64,000 nt of DNA from Modestobacter roseus (lineage in GTDB: Bacteria > Actinomycetota > Actinomycetes > Mycobacteriales > Geodermatophilaceae), in NCBI RefSeq assembly GCF_007994135.1, contig NZ_VLKF01000001.1:1550001-1614000 (forward strand), written 5' to 3'. The notes beneath the pieces were generated by a model. It saw only the letters and a program-made list of their open reading frames with translations, was not told the origin of the DNA and did no database searches. The translations under genes and the position numbers were made by a program. Shown in pieces: positions 53,848 to 62,254 of this stretch (positions are counted from its first letter, which is position 1; every line of letters starts with the position of its first letter).

Positions 53848-54564
53848 GGCCACCGGCCCACCGAGTTCCCGGGCGTGCCCCAGGGCGTAGGGCAGCCCGT
53901 GGCGCACCGCCCACCAGGCCTGCGCGGCGACGGTCGGCCCCCGGCCCGGGTCCGGCTCCCGCAGGGGCGGCAGGTCCCAGCCGGCCGTCCGGAGGACCCC
54001 GGCCGCGGCGACCGCCAGCCCCTGGTGGCCGGTGCGGCTCGGGTGCACCCGGTCGACCGCCCACCCCGCACCCGCGGCCAGCGCGGGCACACCCGCCAGG
54101 TCGACGACGTGCACCCCGGGCAGCGCGCCGGCGGCGTCGACCGCGGCGTTGACCGCGGCGGTGCGCCGCCGCACCGCCGTCGCGAGCGGGCCGCGCAGCC
54201 GCAGCACGGCGGCCGGGTCGTGCAGCCGGCCGACGAGCACCTCGGCCCCGCGGCCCCGCAGCGCGGCGACCACCCCGAACACGCCGGCGCCGACCGAGTC
54301 CGCGTCGAAGCCGGAGCGGGCCACGTCGTTGAGCCCGACCAGCAGCGTCGCCAGGTCCGGCCCACCGGCCACCGTCTCGTCCAGCCGGGCCAGCTGCCGG
54401 TCCCGGACGTCGGCGACCCGCGCCCCGGCCACCGCCAGCGGCACCAGCTGCGCGCCCGGGAGCGCGGCCGCGACCTGCCCCACCCAGGTGGCGGCCGGCT
54501 CGATCCGCAGCCCGACGCCCTCGCCGCAGGTCAGGCTGTCCCCCAGCGCGGCGACGACGGTCAT
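53824..54564 (-). CDS. SGNH/GDSL-family hydrolase
   Basis: 246 residues. Block I LGDSLTCGEG with nucleophile Ser, block II with Gly in AVAGARVADV, block III GLNDV (Asn) and block V DRVHPSRTGH (Asp, His), so all catalytic residues are present. No signal peptide; acts on a cytosolic ester. ATG overlaps the stop of the glycosyltransferase gene by four bases, so the two are made together. Confidence 0.9.
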   Translation of the reverse strand: MTVVAALGDSLTCGEGVGLRIEPAATWVGQVAAALPGAQLVPLAVAGARVADVRDRQLARLDETVAGGPDLATLLVGLNDVARSGFDADSVGAGVFGVVAALRGRGAEVLVGRLHDPAAVLRLRGPLATAVRRRTAAVNAAVDAAGALPGVHVVDLAGVPALAAGAGWAVDRVHPSRTGHQGLAVAAAGVLRTAGWDLPPLREPDPGRGPTVAAQAWWAVRHGLPYALGHARELGGPVASAVLHRG

Positions 54565-55664
54565 GCCGCCGCCCGCACGGCCGCCTCGTGCACCGCGAGG
54601 AAGCCGCGCACGGTGGCGTCCCACGGGAACTGCTCGGCCCGCTCCCGGGCTGCCTCGCGGCGGACCTGTTCCGGGACGGTGAGCAGGTCCTGGACGGCGT
54701 CGGCTAGGGCGGCGCCGGTGCCGGCCGCCGACCGTCCGGCCCGCGGCCCGAGCACGCCGGGCAGCGCGGACGCGGACGAGGCGACCACCGGGGTGCCGCA
54801 CGCCAGCGCCTCCAGCGCCGCGAGCCCGAACGTCTCGATGGGCCCGGGGGCGAGCGCGACGTCGCCGTCGGCGAGCACCCCGGCCAGCCGGTCCCGGCCG
54901 CTGACGTAGCCCAGCCACTGGACCGGCAGCCCGCGCGCGGCCGCCTGCAACGGGCGGCGGAGCGGCCCCTCCCCCGCCACGACGAGCCGGGCGTCCACGC
55001 CGCGGCGGCGCAGCGCGCGCAGCGTGCTGACCGCGAGGTCGGGGCGCTTCTCCCAGGAGAGCCGGCTGGCCATCACCAGCCGGACGCCCTCGGTGCGGCC
55101 GGGCCGCTCGCCGGTGCGCGCGGCGAAGGTTCCGGCGTCCACGCCCAGCGGGACGACCACCAGGTGCTCCGCGCCGATCCGGCGGAACTCCGCCGCGGCC
55201 CACTCGGTCGTGCAGACGACGGTGTCGAAGTCGGCGACCAGGCCGGCGTTGACCCGGTCGGCCACCGCGGTGCCGGGCAGCCGGGTGAACTGCCGCACCC
55301 ACCGGTCGAGGCGTTCGTGGCTGACCGTGAGCGACGGGACGCCGGCGGCACGGGCCCACCGCCCCAGCCAGCGCAGGGTGGTGCGGTCGTGCACCTCCAG
55401 CACGTCCGGGGCGAACCGCTCGACCGCCGACCGGACCCGCCGGCGGTCCAGCAGCGCCCGGTAGCCCGGGGCCACGACCAGCGCGGGGCTCCGCAGCACG
55501 ACCCGGCGGCCCCAGCCGGTGGCCACCACGTCGTCCGCCGGACCCGGTACCAGCTGGACCACCTCGTGGCCGGCCGCGGCGTAGCCCCCGGCGAGGTGGT
55601 CGAGGGCGGTGCGCAGCCCGCCCGAGGTGGCCGAGACGAAGTTGGCCGCCTGCAGGACCCTCAT
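54561..55664 (-). CDS. Glycosyltransferase family 4
   Basis: 367 residues, GT-B fold. N-terminal acceptor domain (VLQAANFVSATSGGLRTALDHLAGGYAAAGHEV) and C-terminal Glycos_transf_1 domain with ASRLSWEKRPDLAV, LVVAGEGPLR, WLGYVSGRDRLAGVLADGDVAL and the EX7E motif in ETFGLAALEALACGTPVVAS. Sugar and acceptor unknown; resembles mannosyltransferases acting on lipid or polyol acceptors. Possibly pairs with the downstream SGNH hydrolase. Confidence 0.9.
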   Translation of the reverse strand: MRVLQAANFVSATSGGLRTALDHLAGGYAAAGHEVVQLVPGPADDVVATGWGRRVVLRSPALVVAPGYRALLDRRRVRSAVERFAPDVLEVHDRTTLRWLGRWARAAGVPSLTVSHERLDRWVRQFTRLPGTAVADRVNAGLVADFDTVVCTTEWAAAEFRRIGAEHLVVVPLGVDAGTFAARTGERPGRTEGVRLVMASRLSWEKRPDLAVSTLRALRRRGVDARLVVAGEGPLRRPLQAAARGLPVQWLGYVSGRDRLAGVLADGDVALAPGPIETFGLAALEALACGTPVVASSASALPGVLGPRAGRSAAGTGAALADAVQDLLTVPEQVRREAARERAEQFPWDATVRGFLAVHEAAVRAAA

Positions 55665-55809
55665 CGCGCAGGCTCCCCGCAGGAGGCGTCCGGGGTGGGT
55701 GCGCCGGGCATGCCCGCAGCCTGCCCCGCCGCTGGTCGGGCCCCCACCGCGCACCACCCCGACGGCGCTGAAACCCCGGCGAACAGTGCGTGACGTGCCG
55801 GCTGCGCAC

Positions 55810-57459
55810 TCAGTCGGCGTCCGCCCAGGACCGGACGACGGCGACGTCGAGCGGGAAGTCGACCGGGAAGTCGCCGAACAGCAGGCGCCCGGCCTCGGCC
55901 GCCGACTCCCGGACCGCCGCGGCCACGGCGTCGGCGTGCTGCGCGGGGGTGTGCACCAGCACCTCGTCGTGCAGGAAGAAGACCAGGTGCGGGCGGTCGG
56001 TCAGCGCCCCCTCGCCGAGCCGCCACAGCCGGTTGCGCAGATCGGCCAGCCAGCACAGCGCCCACTCGGCACCGGTGCCCTGCACGACGAAGTTCCGGGT
56101 GAACCGGCCCCAGGCCCGGCGGTGCCGGTCGCGGTCCTCCGGGGAGAGCGCGCCCTCGGCCGGCTCGACCGCCCGCTCGGCCCACGGGCCCGTGGGCAAC
56201 GGCGAGCCCCGGCCGAGCAGCGTGTGCACCACCTCGCCGCGTTCACCGGCCCGGGCGGCCTCCTCGACCAGCCCGATCGCCCGCGGGTAGCGGCGGGTCA
56301 GCCGCGGCATCATCCGGCCGCTCTCCCCGCGGGTGCCGCCGTACATCGCCCCGAGCATGCCCACCTTCGCCTCGGCCCGGGTGGCGACCGCGCCACTGGT
56401 CACCATGCCGGCGTACAGGTCGGCCGAGCGGGCCGCCTCGGCCATCGCGGTGTCCCGGCTCATCCCGGCCAGCACCCGCGGTTCGAGCTGCGCGACGTCG
56501 GCGACGACGAAGCGCCAGCCCTCGTCGGCGACCGCCGCCGGCCGGATCAGGGCCGGCACCGACAGCGCGCCGCCTCCGTTGGACGCCCACCGGCCGGTGA
56601 CCACCCCGCCGGGGACGAAGACCGACCGGAACCGCCCGCCGCGGACCCAGGTGTCCAGCCAGTTCCAGCCGTTCGCCGTCAGCAGCCGGGAGAGCTTCTT
56701 GTACTCCAGCAGCGGGGCGACCCCCGGGTGGTCGAGCTGCTCCAGGGTCCACGACCGGGTGTCCTCGACCGGCAGCCCCGCGGTCTGCAGCGCCCGGAGC
56801 AGCCCACCGGGTGAGTCCGGGTTCAGCTCCGGCGCGCGCAGCGCAGCCCGGACGTCGGCGGCCAGCCGCTCCAGCACGACGGGCCGGTGCCCGGCCGGCG
56901 GGCGCGGGCCGAGCAGGTCGGTGAGCAGCCGCTCGTGCAGGTCGGTGCGCCACGGCAGCCCGGCGTGCGTCATCTCTGCGGCGACGAGGGCGCCGGAGGA
57001 CTCCGCGGCGAGCAGCAGGCCCAGCCGGTGGCGCTGCGGCGACCCCGCCCGGGCCGCCTGCTGGCGCGCGGCCTCGGCGACCGGGTCGAGCGCGTCGGCG
57101 GGGTCGGCGAGCGGGAACAGCGCCGGGTCGGCGGCGACGACCGGCTGGAGGGCGTCCCAGCCCGCGGTGTCCGGGCCGGTCAGCAGCGCCTGCGCGACGA
57201 ACGGCGAGCGGCGCAGCAGGGCGTGGCACAGCCGCAGGTCCGTGCAGCGCGCCACCCGCACCCCGGCGTCGAGCAGGGCGGGGTACCAGCGCGTCGTGTC
57301 GTCCCACACCCAGCGCACCGGCTGCTGCCCGGCGGACTCCCGAGCGGCGACGAAGGCCGGCAGCTGCCCGGCGGGCAGCCGCGTGACCCGCACGTCGTCG
57401 CCGTCCTCGAGCCGCGCCTCGACGTCCGGCCCCCGCCGCACCAGCAGGACCCGCTCCAC
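55810..57459 (-). CDS. PolA-type DNA polymerase with degenerate 3'-5' exonuclease domain
   Basis: 549 residues, much shorter than PolI (no 5'-3' exonuclease). N-terminal ~200 residues correspond to the exonuclease-like region; the C-terminal family A polymerase has motif A VADVAQLEPRVLAG, motif B AEAKVGMLGAMYGG and motif C FLHDEVLV. Known in actinobacteria as bifunctional 3'-5' exonuclease/DNA polymerase, with a repair role inferred. GTG six bases after a GACACT hexamer: probably leaderless. Confidence 0.88.
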   Translation of the reverse strand: MERVLLVRRGPDVEARLEDGDDVRVTRLPAGQLPAFVAARESAGQQPVRWVWDDTTRWYPALLDAGVRVARCTDLRLCHALLRRSPFVAQALLTGPDTAGWDALQPVVAADPALFPLADPADALDPVAEAARQQAARAGSPQRHRLGLLLAAESSGALVAAEMTHAGLPWRTDLHERLLTDLLGPRPPAGHRPVVLERLAADVRAALRAPELNPDSPGGLLRALQTAGLPVEDTRSWTLEQLDHPGVAPLLEYKKLSRLLTANGWNWLDTWVRGGRFRSVFVPGGVVTGRWASNGGGALSVPALIRPAAVADEGWRFVVADVAQLEPRVLAGMSRDTAMAEAARSADLYAGMVTSGAVATRAEAKVGMLGAMYGGTRGESGRMMPRLTRRYPRAIGLVEEAARAGERGEVVHTLLGRGSPLPTGPWAERAVEPAEGALSPEDRDRHRRAWGRFTRNFVVQGTGAEWALCWLADLRNRLWRLGEGALTDRPHLVFFLHDEVLVHTPAQHADAVAAAVRESAAEAGRLLFGDFPVDFPLDVAVVRSWADAD

Positions 57460-57535
57460 CCGGCCAGTGTCGCCGAGGGGTCGGACGACCTGCGCGACCG
57501 TGCGTCAGACCGCGTCGTCCGGGTAGGGCACGGCG

Positions 57536-57688
57536 ATGACCGAGATCGACCCGAGGGACCCCGACACCCTGTACGCCGCGGGTCCGGTGGCCGCCGAGCC
57601 GCCGGACGACGACCTGCCCGAGACCTCCCCGGTGCGCGACTCCGGGGGCACGGGACCCGGTCCCGACGACCTGGACCGGCTGCTGTGA
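57536..57688 (+). CDS. Small acidic Pro/Asp-rich protein
   Basis: 50 residues (starts MTEIDPRDPDTLY, ends DDLDRLL), rich in Asp, Pro and Gly and apparently disordered. ATG with no strong ribosome site. Its stop overlaps the GTG of a second small acidic gene, which supports both being real. No family recognised. Confidence 0.5.
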   Translation: MTEIDPRDPDTLYAAGPVAAEPPDDDLPETSPVRDSGGTGPGPDDLDRLL

Positions 57689-57882
57689 CCGCCGACCCCG
57701 CGGTGCCCGCCGACCCGGAGTACCCGCCGCTGGACCCGGACGCGCCGGTGCCCGATGACCCCGGCCCGCTGCTGCCGGACACCCCCGACGACCTGCCGCC
57801 GGCCCCGCCTGAGCCGGACCTGCCGGTCGAGCCGACGATCGACCCCGAGGGGCCGGACGACCCGGACGGCGTGCCCGCCTAG
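57685..57882 (+). CDS. Small acidic Pro-rich protein, overlapping the previous one
   Basis: 65 residues, almost entirely Pro, Asp and Glu with spaced hydrophobics (DPEYPPLDPDAPVPDDPG). GTG overlaps the previous stop (GTGA). Predicted disordered and strongly acidic. Function unknown; composition could also be a chance open frame, but the coupling argues for a gene. Confidence 0.5.
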   Translation: MTADPAVPADPEYPPLDPDAPVPDDPGPLLPDTPDDLPPAPPEPDLPVEPTIDPEGPDDPDGVPA

Positions 57883-57900
57883 CTCCCGGTCCGGCCGCCG

Positions 57901-58278
57901 TCAGCGGCGGTGCCAGCGCACCGCACCGGCGGCGGCCAGCGAGAGCACGACCAGGGACAGCCCGGCGCTGCGGTCGGCGACGTCCCGGCCCCGCCGGGCC
58001 ACCAGCACGGCGGCCGCGTCGAGCAGGGTGAGCAGGAGGGTCACCTCCGTGGTCCGGCGAGCCTGGGGCGCGGGGGTGACCAGCAGCGCCGCGCCCATGG
58101 CGATGTTCCGGGCGGCGATCAGCCGCACCAGCAGCGGCAGCGCGACGTCGCCCTGCGCCGCCTGCTCCCGGACGCCGAGCACGGCCGTCATCGCCCGCGG
58201 CGCGAACAGCGCCCCGGTGCCCAGCCACATCGACAGCGATCCGATGGTCTTGCGGGTCACGTCCCAGTCGCGAGTCAT
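57901..58278 (-). CDS. Small membrane protein (DUF4267-like)
   Basis: 125 residues with about four hydrophobic segments (SLSMWLGTGALFAPRAMTAVL, VRLIAARNIAMGAALLVTP, VTLLLTLLDAAAVLVA, AGLSLVVLSLAAAGAV). The RLIAARNIAMG segment is typical of DUF4267. ATG overlaps the stop of the upstream membrane gene (ATGA). Function unknown. Confidence 0.75.
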   Translation of the reverse strand: MTRDWDVTRKTIGSLSMWLGTGALFAPRAMTAVLGVREQAAQGDVALPLLVRLIAARNIAMGAALLVTPAPQARRTTEVTLLLTLLDAAAVLVARRGRDVADRSAGLSLVVLSLAAAGAVRWHRR

Positions 58279-58850
58279 GACCGGCTGGTGCCCGGTCGGC
58301 GGGCCGGCCAACCGGTGCCCACGAGCACGAGCACGAGCGCCAGGAACGGCAGGGTGACGGTGCTCGCCACGAGGTCCGAGACCGTGGCGACGGCGAAGGG
58401 GACGACGCCCGGCGAGTCCAGCGGCCCGATCACCCGGTCCAGCCCGAGGGCAGCAACCGACGCCGGGAGGGTGAGCACCGCGGAGACCGCGCCGCCGGCG
58501 ACCACCGCGGCCAGCACCGTGCCGGGCGCCCGGCGGACCGCGGCCAGCGCCGTCCGGGTGCCCCGGCCGAGCGCGCCCCCCGCCCGCAACCGGCCGCCGT
58601 CCGGCAGCCCGGTGAGCGCGCCGGTGACCCAGAGCTGGGCGACCAGCGCGGTGCCGAAGCCGACGACGTCGACGGCCAGGGCTGCGGCGTACCGCGGGTC
58701 GTCCCAGACCAGCACGTGGCGGAGCACGTCCGGGACGGTGTTCACCGCCGCGGCGACCAGCGCGGCCAGGTAGGCGGCCCGCCACCGCCGGCCGAGCAGC
58801 CGCAGCGCGGCCCGCAGCGTGCCGGTGGGTCCTGCGTCGGGTGGTTTCAC
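58275..58850 (-). CDS. Hypothetical polytopic membrane protein
   Basis: 191 residues with about five hydrophobic segments (AAYLAALVAAAVNTV, YAAALAVDVVGFGTALVAQLW, GTVLAAVVAGGAVSAVLTL, LVASTVTLPFLALVLVLV). No family recognised. GTG start overlaps the methyltransferase stop by four bases, and its own stop overlaps the next gene, so it is the middle gene of a three-gene operon. Confidence 0.75.
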   Translation of the reverse strand: MKPPDAGPTGTLRAALRLLGRRWRAAYLAALVAAAVNTVPDVLRHVLVWDDPRYAAALAVDVVGFGTALVAQLWVTGALTGLPDGGRLRAGGALGRGTRTALAAVRRAPGTVLAAVVAGGAVSAVLTLPASVAALGLDRVIGPLDSPGVVPFAVATVSDLVASTVTLPFLALVLVLVGTGWPARRPGTSRS

Positions 58851-59497
58851 GAGCGGGTCGCGACCAGCCCGGTCCAGAGGCCGGCCAGGCGCGTCTCCTG
58901 GGCGACGACGGTGAGCCCCGCGTCCCGGCAGGCGTCCGCGATCGCCTCCGGGATGGGGCGGTCGCCGTCGGCCGGGTGCCGGGACACCGCCCGCAGCGGC
59001 CGGCTGTCGATGAACCGGGCGGTCATCTCGCAGGAGTAGAACCGCCCGCCCGGGCGCAGCACCCGGGCCGCCTCCCGGACGACCTCGCGCCAGGGGCCGA
59101 CGTGGTGCAGCACGTGGTACCCGAAGACGGCGTCGACCGAGCTGTCGTCCTGGGGCAGCGCAGTGGCATCGCCCTGGACGACGGTGACCCGGCCACCGAG
59201 GTCGTCGAGGGCGAGGCGGGCGTCGGCCACCGAGGCCGGGTAGAGCTCCACGCCGGTGGCCTGCTCGGCGCCGAAGAGCTCCAGCGCCAGCCGCAGGCCG
59301 GTGCCGCGCCGGCCGGGGCCGAGCTCGAGCGCCCGGCCGCCGGGCACGTCGCCGCCCAGCCGGTGCAGGATCGGGGCCTCGCCGCGGCGCTGGACGAGCG
59401 CGCGGAGCCGGGCGTCGACCCAGAGCCGGGTGCCGTCGACCAGGGTCGGGGGCACTCCCGGGGCGCGTGGCGAGGACGGCGAGCGGGTGTCGGGCAC
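58847..59497 (-). CDS. Class I SAM-dependent methyltransferase
   Basis: 216 residues. Motif I is ALELGPGRRGTGLRLAL, then VELYPASVADAR, VVQGDATALPQDDSSVDAVFGYHVLHH and LRPGGRFYSCEM, the Methyltransf_11 pattern. Substrate unknown. GTG 59497 lies in a 9-bp inverted repeat GTCGGGCAC/GTGCCCGAC (59489-59515). First gene of an operon with two membrane proteins; divergent from the DNA ligase gene. Confidence 0.85.
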   Translation of the reverse strand: MPDTRSPSSPRAPGVPPTLVDGTRLWVDARLRALVQRRGEAPILHRLGGDVPGGRALELGPGRRGTGLRLALELFGAEQATGVELYPASVADARLALDDLGGRVTVVQGDATALPQDDSSVDAVFGYHVLHHVGPWREVVREAARVLRPGGRFYSCEMTARFIDSRPLRAVSRHPADGDRPIPEAIADACRDAGLTVVAQETRLAGLWTGLVATRS

Positions 59498-59515
59498 GAT
59501 CCGGTGGTGCCCGAC
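59489..59515. repeat. Inverted repeat over the methyltransferase start
   Basis: GTCGGGCAC (59489-59497) and GTGCCCGAC (59507-59515), perfect 9-base arms, 9-base spacer. The left arm includes the methyltransferase GTG. Operator or RNA hairpin; it is in the gap shared with the ligase promoter. Confidence 0.55.
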
Positions 59516-59566
59516 CAGGCGCGGGCAAAACGGTGTCGTCCACGGTCTGCTGCCACGATGGCCGGC

Positions 59567-61042
59567 GTGCTGCTCGCCGACGTCGTCGCCGCCTCCGCCG
59601 CCGTCGCGGCCACCCGGTCACGCACCGCCAAGGCCACCGCCATCGCCGACCTGCTCGGGCGGGCGGGCGCCGACGAGGTGCCCGCGGTCACCGCCTGGCT
59701 GGCCGGCGAACCGGCGGAGACCTCCTCGCTCGCCGTCACCGTCGTGGACGCCGCGCTGACCGAGCTCGCCGGCACGGCCGGCCCCGGGTCGGCGGCCCGT
59801 CGGGACGCGGCCCTCTCCGCGCTGCTGGGTGCTTCGACGGCGGTCGAGCAGCAGTTCCTGGTCCGGCTGCTCACCGGCGAGCTGCGGCAGGGCGCGCTGG
59901 AGGGCGTCGTGCTGGAGGCGATCGCCGCCGCGGCCGACGTGCCGGCGCCGAGCGTGCGCCGGGCGTTCATGCTGTCCGGCAGCCTGCCCGGTACCGCGGC
60001 CACCGCGCTGTCCGGCGGGGTCGCGGCGCTGGACGCCGAACGGCTGCGGGTCGGGCGCCCGGTGCGGCCGATGCTGGCCAGCCCCGGCTCGTCGCTGGAC
60101 GCCGCGCTGGCCGACCTCGGCAGCGAGGTGACCGTGGAGTTCAAGCTCGACGGCGCCCGCATCCAGGTGCACCGCGACGGCGACGACGTCCGGGTGTGGA
60201 CCCGCACGCTCCGCGAGGTGACCGACGGGGTGCCCGAACTGGTCGAGCGGATCCGCGCGCTGCCCTGCCAGCGCGCCGTGCTCGACGGGGAGACCCTGGC
60301 GCTGGACGACGACGGCCGGCCGCGGGCGTTCCAGGACACGATGAGCCGCTTCGGCAGCGACAGCGCGGACGCCGGCGTGCTGCTCAGCCCGTTCCTCTTC
60401 GACCTGCTGCACCTGGACGGCCGGGACCTGCTCGACGCACCGCTGGCCGAGCGGCTGGACGCGCTGGCCGGGCTGCTGGCCTCCCCCGAGCACGCGCCGC
60501 TGCGGATGCCCGGGGTGCGCCGGCCCACCGCGGAGCAGGCCGCCGGGGTGCTCGACGAGGCGCTGACCGCCGGGCACGAGGGCGTGGTGGTGAAGGACCT
60601 CGACGCCCCGTACGCCGCGGGCCGCCGCGGCCGGGCCTGGCAGAAGGTGAAGCCGGTGCACACCCTGGACCTGGTGGTGCTGGGCGCCGAGTGGGGGTAC
60701 GGCCGCCGGACCGGCACGCTGTCCAACATCCACCTGGGCGCCCGTGACCCCGACGGCGGCGAGCCGGTGATGGTCGGCAAGACGTTCAAGGGGATGACCG
60801 ACGAGCTGCTCGCCTGGCAGACGGCGACCTTCCCCGGGCTGGCCGCCGAGCAACCGGGGTGGGGCGTGCGGCTGCGGCCGGAGCTGGTCGTGGAGATCGC
60901 CGTCGACGGCGCCCAGCGCAGCACCCGCTACCCGGGCGGCGTGGCGCTGCGCTTCGCCCGGGTGCTGCGGTACCGGCCGGACAAGACCCCGGCCGAGGCC
61001 GACACCCTGGACGCCGTCCGAGCCCTCCTCGCCGGCGGCTGA
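59567..61042 (+). CDS. lig: ATP-dependent DNA ligase (LigB-type)
   Basis: About 491 residues. N-terminal DNA-binding domain (ADVVAASAAVAATRSRTAK), nucleotidyl-lysine motif I EFKLDGARIQVHR, motif III-like FLFDLLHLDGRDLL, motif IV EGVVVKDL, motif V RGRAWQKVKP and a C-terminal OB domain. Seals nicks using ATP; in actinobacteria accessory to NAD-dependent LigA. GTG 59567 (seven bases after CACGAT) matches the usual LLxDV start of this family; ATG 59558 would add three residues. Confidence 0.93.
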   Translation: MLLADVVAASAAVAATRSRTAKATAIADLLGRAGADEVPAVTAWLAGEPAETSSLAVTVVDAALTELAGTAGPGSAARRDAALSALLGASTAVEQQFLVRLLTGELRQGALEGVVLEAIAAAADVPAPSVRRAFMLSGSLPGTAATALSGGVAALDAERLRVGRPVRPMLASPGSSLDAALADLGSEVTVEFKLDGARIQVHRDGDDVRVWTRTLREVTDGVPELVERIRALPCQRAVLDGETLALDDDGRPRAFQDTMSRFGSDSADAGVLLSPFLFDLLHLDGRDLLDAPLAERLDALAGLLASPEHAPLRMPGVRRPTAEQAAGVLDEALTAGHEGVVVKDLDAPYAAGRRGRAWQKVKPVHTLDLVVLGAEWGYGRRTGTLSNIHLGARDPDGGEPVMVGKTFKGMTDELLAWQTATFPGLAAEQPGWGVRLRPELVVEIAVDGAQRSTRYPGGVALRFARVLRYRPDKTPAEADTLDAVRALLAGG

Positions 61043-61106
61043 ACCGCCGCTCGGGTCGACCCGCGCCAGCGGAGGTCGAGCCACGTCCTGCCGCGGCCCG
61101 ACGTCC

Positions 61107-61129
61107 GCCCAGCCGGGGCGCCGCTGGGC
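61107..61129. terminator. Hairpin between convergent ligase and LLM genes
   Basis: GCCCAGC (61107-61113) pairs with GCTGGGC (61123-61129) around a 9-base GC loop, in the 96-base gap between convergent genes. Could serve both strands. Confidence 0.45.
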
Positions 61130-61138
61130 CCCGCCGGC

Positions 61139-62167
61139 TCAGGCGCCGGCGACCCGCGGCGCGACCTCGGTCCCGAGCAGCTCGATGCCGCGCAGCAGGT
61201 CGGCGTGCGCCAGCCGCGGGTTGGTCATCTGCAGCGAGATCCGGTCGACCCCGCCGAGCTGCTCGGAGACGCGCACCAGCTTGTCGGCCACGGTCTGCGG
61301 GTCGCCCATGAAGAAGGCGCCGTTCGGCCCGCTGGTCGCGTCGAACTGCGCCCGGGTGGGCGGGGCGAAGCCGCGCTCGCGGGAGACCGAGGTGAACATC
61401 TGGTGCCACCCCGGGTAGATCGTGTCCGCCGCCGCCTGGGTGCTCTCGGCGACGAAGCCGAAGACGTGCAGGCCCACCTGCAGCTTCTCGGGGGCGTGCC
61501 CGGCCTGCGCGCCGGCCCGCCGGTACAGGTCGACCAGCGGGGCGAACTGGCGGGGCTCACCGCCGATGATGGCGATCATCAGCGGCAGGCCGAGCAGCCC
61601 GGCCCGGACGAAGGACTCCGGGGTGCCGCCGACGCCGACCCAGATCGGCAGCGGGTCCTGCAGCGGGCGGGGGTAGACGCCCTGCCCGCTCAGCGGCGGG
61701 CGGTGCCGGCCGGACCAGGTGACGTGCTCGGAGTCGCGGATCTGCAGCAGCAGGTCGAGCTTCTCGGCGAACAGCGAGTCGTAGTCGGCCAGGCTCAGCC
61801 CGAACAGCGGGAACGCCTCGGTGAACGAGCCGCGGCCGACGACCAGGTCGATCCGGCCCTTGGCGATCAGGTCCAGCGTGGCGAACTGCTGGAACACCCG
61901 GACCGGGTCGGCGGCGCTGAGCACGGCCACCGCGCTGCCCAGCCGGATCCGCGAGGTGCGCGCCGCGGCGGCGGCCAGGATGACCGGCGGCGCGGAGTCG
62001 TAGTACTCGGCGCGGTGGTGCTCGCCGATGCCGAACGAGTACAGCCCCACCTGGTCGGCGAGGGCGATCTCCTCCAGCAGGTGCTCCATCCGCTCCTCGG
62101 GGCCGATGAGGCGCTCGGTCGAGGGGTCGGTGACGGCCGAGACGAAGCTGTCGACGCCGAGGTGCAC
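61139..62167 (-). CDS. LLM-class flavin-dependent oxidoreductase
   Basis: 342 residues, bacterial luciferase-like barrel: IALADQVGLYSFGIGEHHRAEYYDSAPPV, RIRLGSAVAVLSAADPVRVFQQFATLD, VGRGSF and PIWVGVGGTPESF. The group II alkanal-monooxygenase-like pattern suggests FMN rather than F420, but this is not decisive. GTG 62167 has GGAGG five bases upstream and is chosen over TTG 62218. Direct repeats lie 40-70 bases upstream. Confidence 0.9.
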   Translation of the reverse strand: MHLGVDSFVSAVTDPSTERLIGPEERMEHLLEEIALADQVGLYSFGIGEHHRAEYYDSAPPVILAAAAARTSRIRLGSAVAVLSAADPVRVFQQFATLDLIAKGRIDLVVGRGSFTEAFPLFGLSLADYDSLFAEKLDLLLQIRDSEHVTWSGRHRPPLSGQGVYPRPLQDPLPIWVGVGGTPESFVRAGLLGLPLMIAIIGGEPRQFAPLVDLYRRAGAQAGHAPEKLQVGLHVFGFVAESTQAAADTIYPGWHQMFTSVSRERGFAPPTRAQFDATSGPNGAFFMGDPQTVADKLVRVSEQLGGVDRISLQMTNPRLAHADLLRGIELLGTEVAPRVAGA

Positions 62168-62205
62168 GGGGTCCTCCAGAAGGGTGGCGAGGCGGGACCG
62201 ATCAA

Positions 62206-62239
62206 GTTCAACGTTCAACCACAGTGAACCAGACTGAAC
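62206..62239. promoter_or_regulatory. Cluster of GTTCAAC/TGAAC half-sites
   Basis: GTTCAAC at 62206-62212 and 62213-62219 back to back, then GTGAAC (62224-62229) and CTGAAC (62234-62239) ten bases apart. Together they form direct and everted half-sites between the SRPBCC and LLM genes, AT-richer than the flanks. Likely regulator site upstream of the LLM gene. Confidence 0.45.
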
Positions 62240-62254
62240 GCCCCGGGGCAGGCG

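Noticed and set aside
49542-54152. Very long open frame on the plus strand antisense to several genes
   Set aside because: It is a GC-rich shadow: Arg/Ala/Gly/Pro composition, no domains, and it runs opposite to four well-identified genes.
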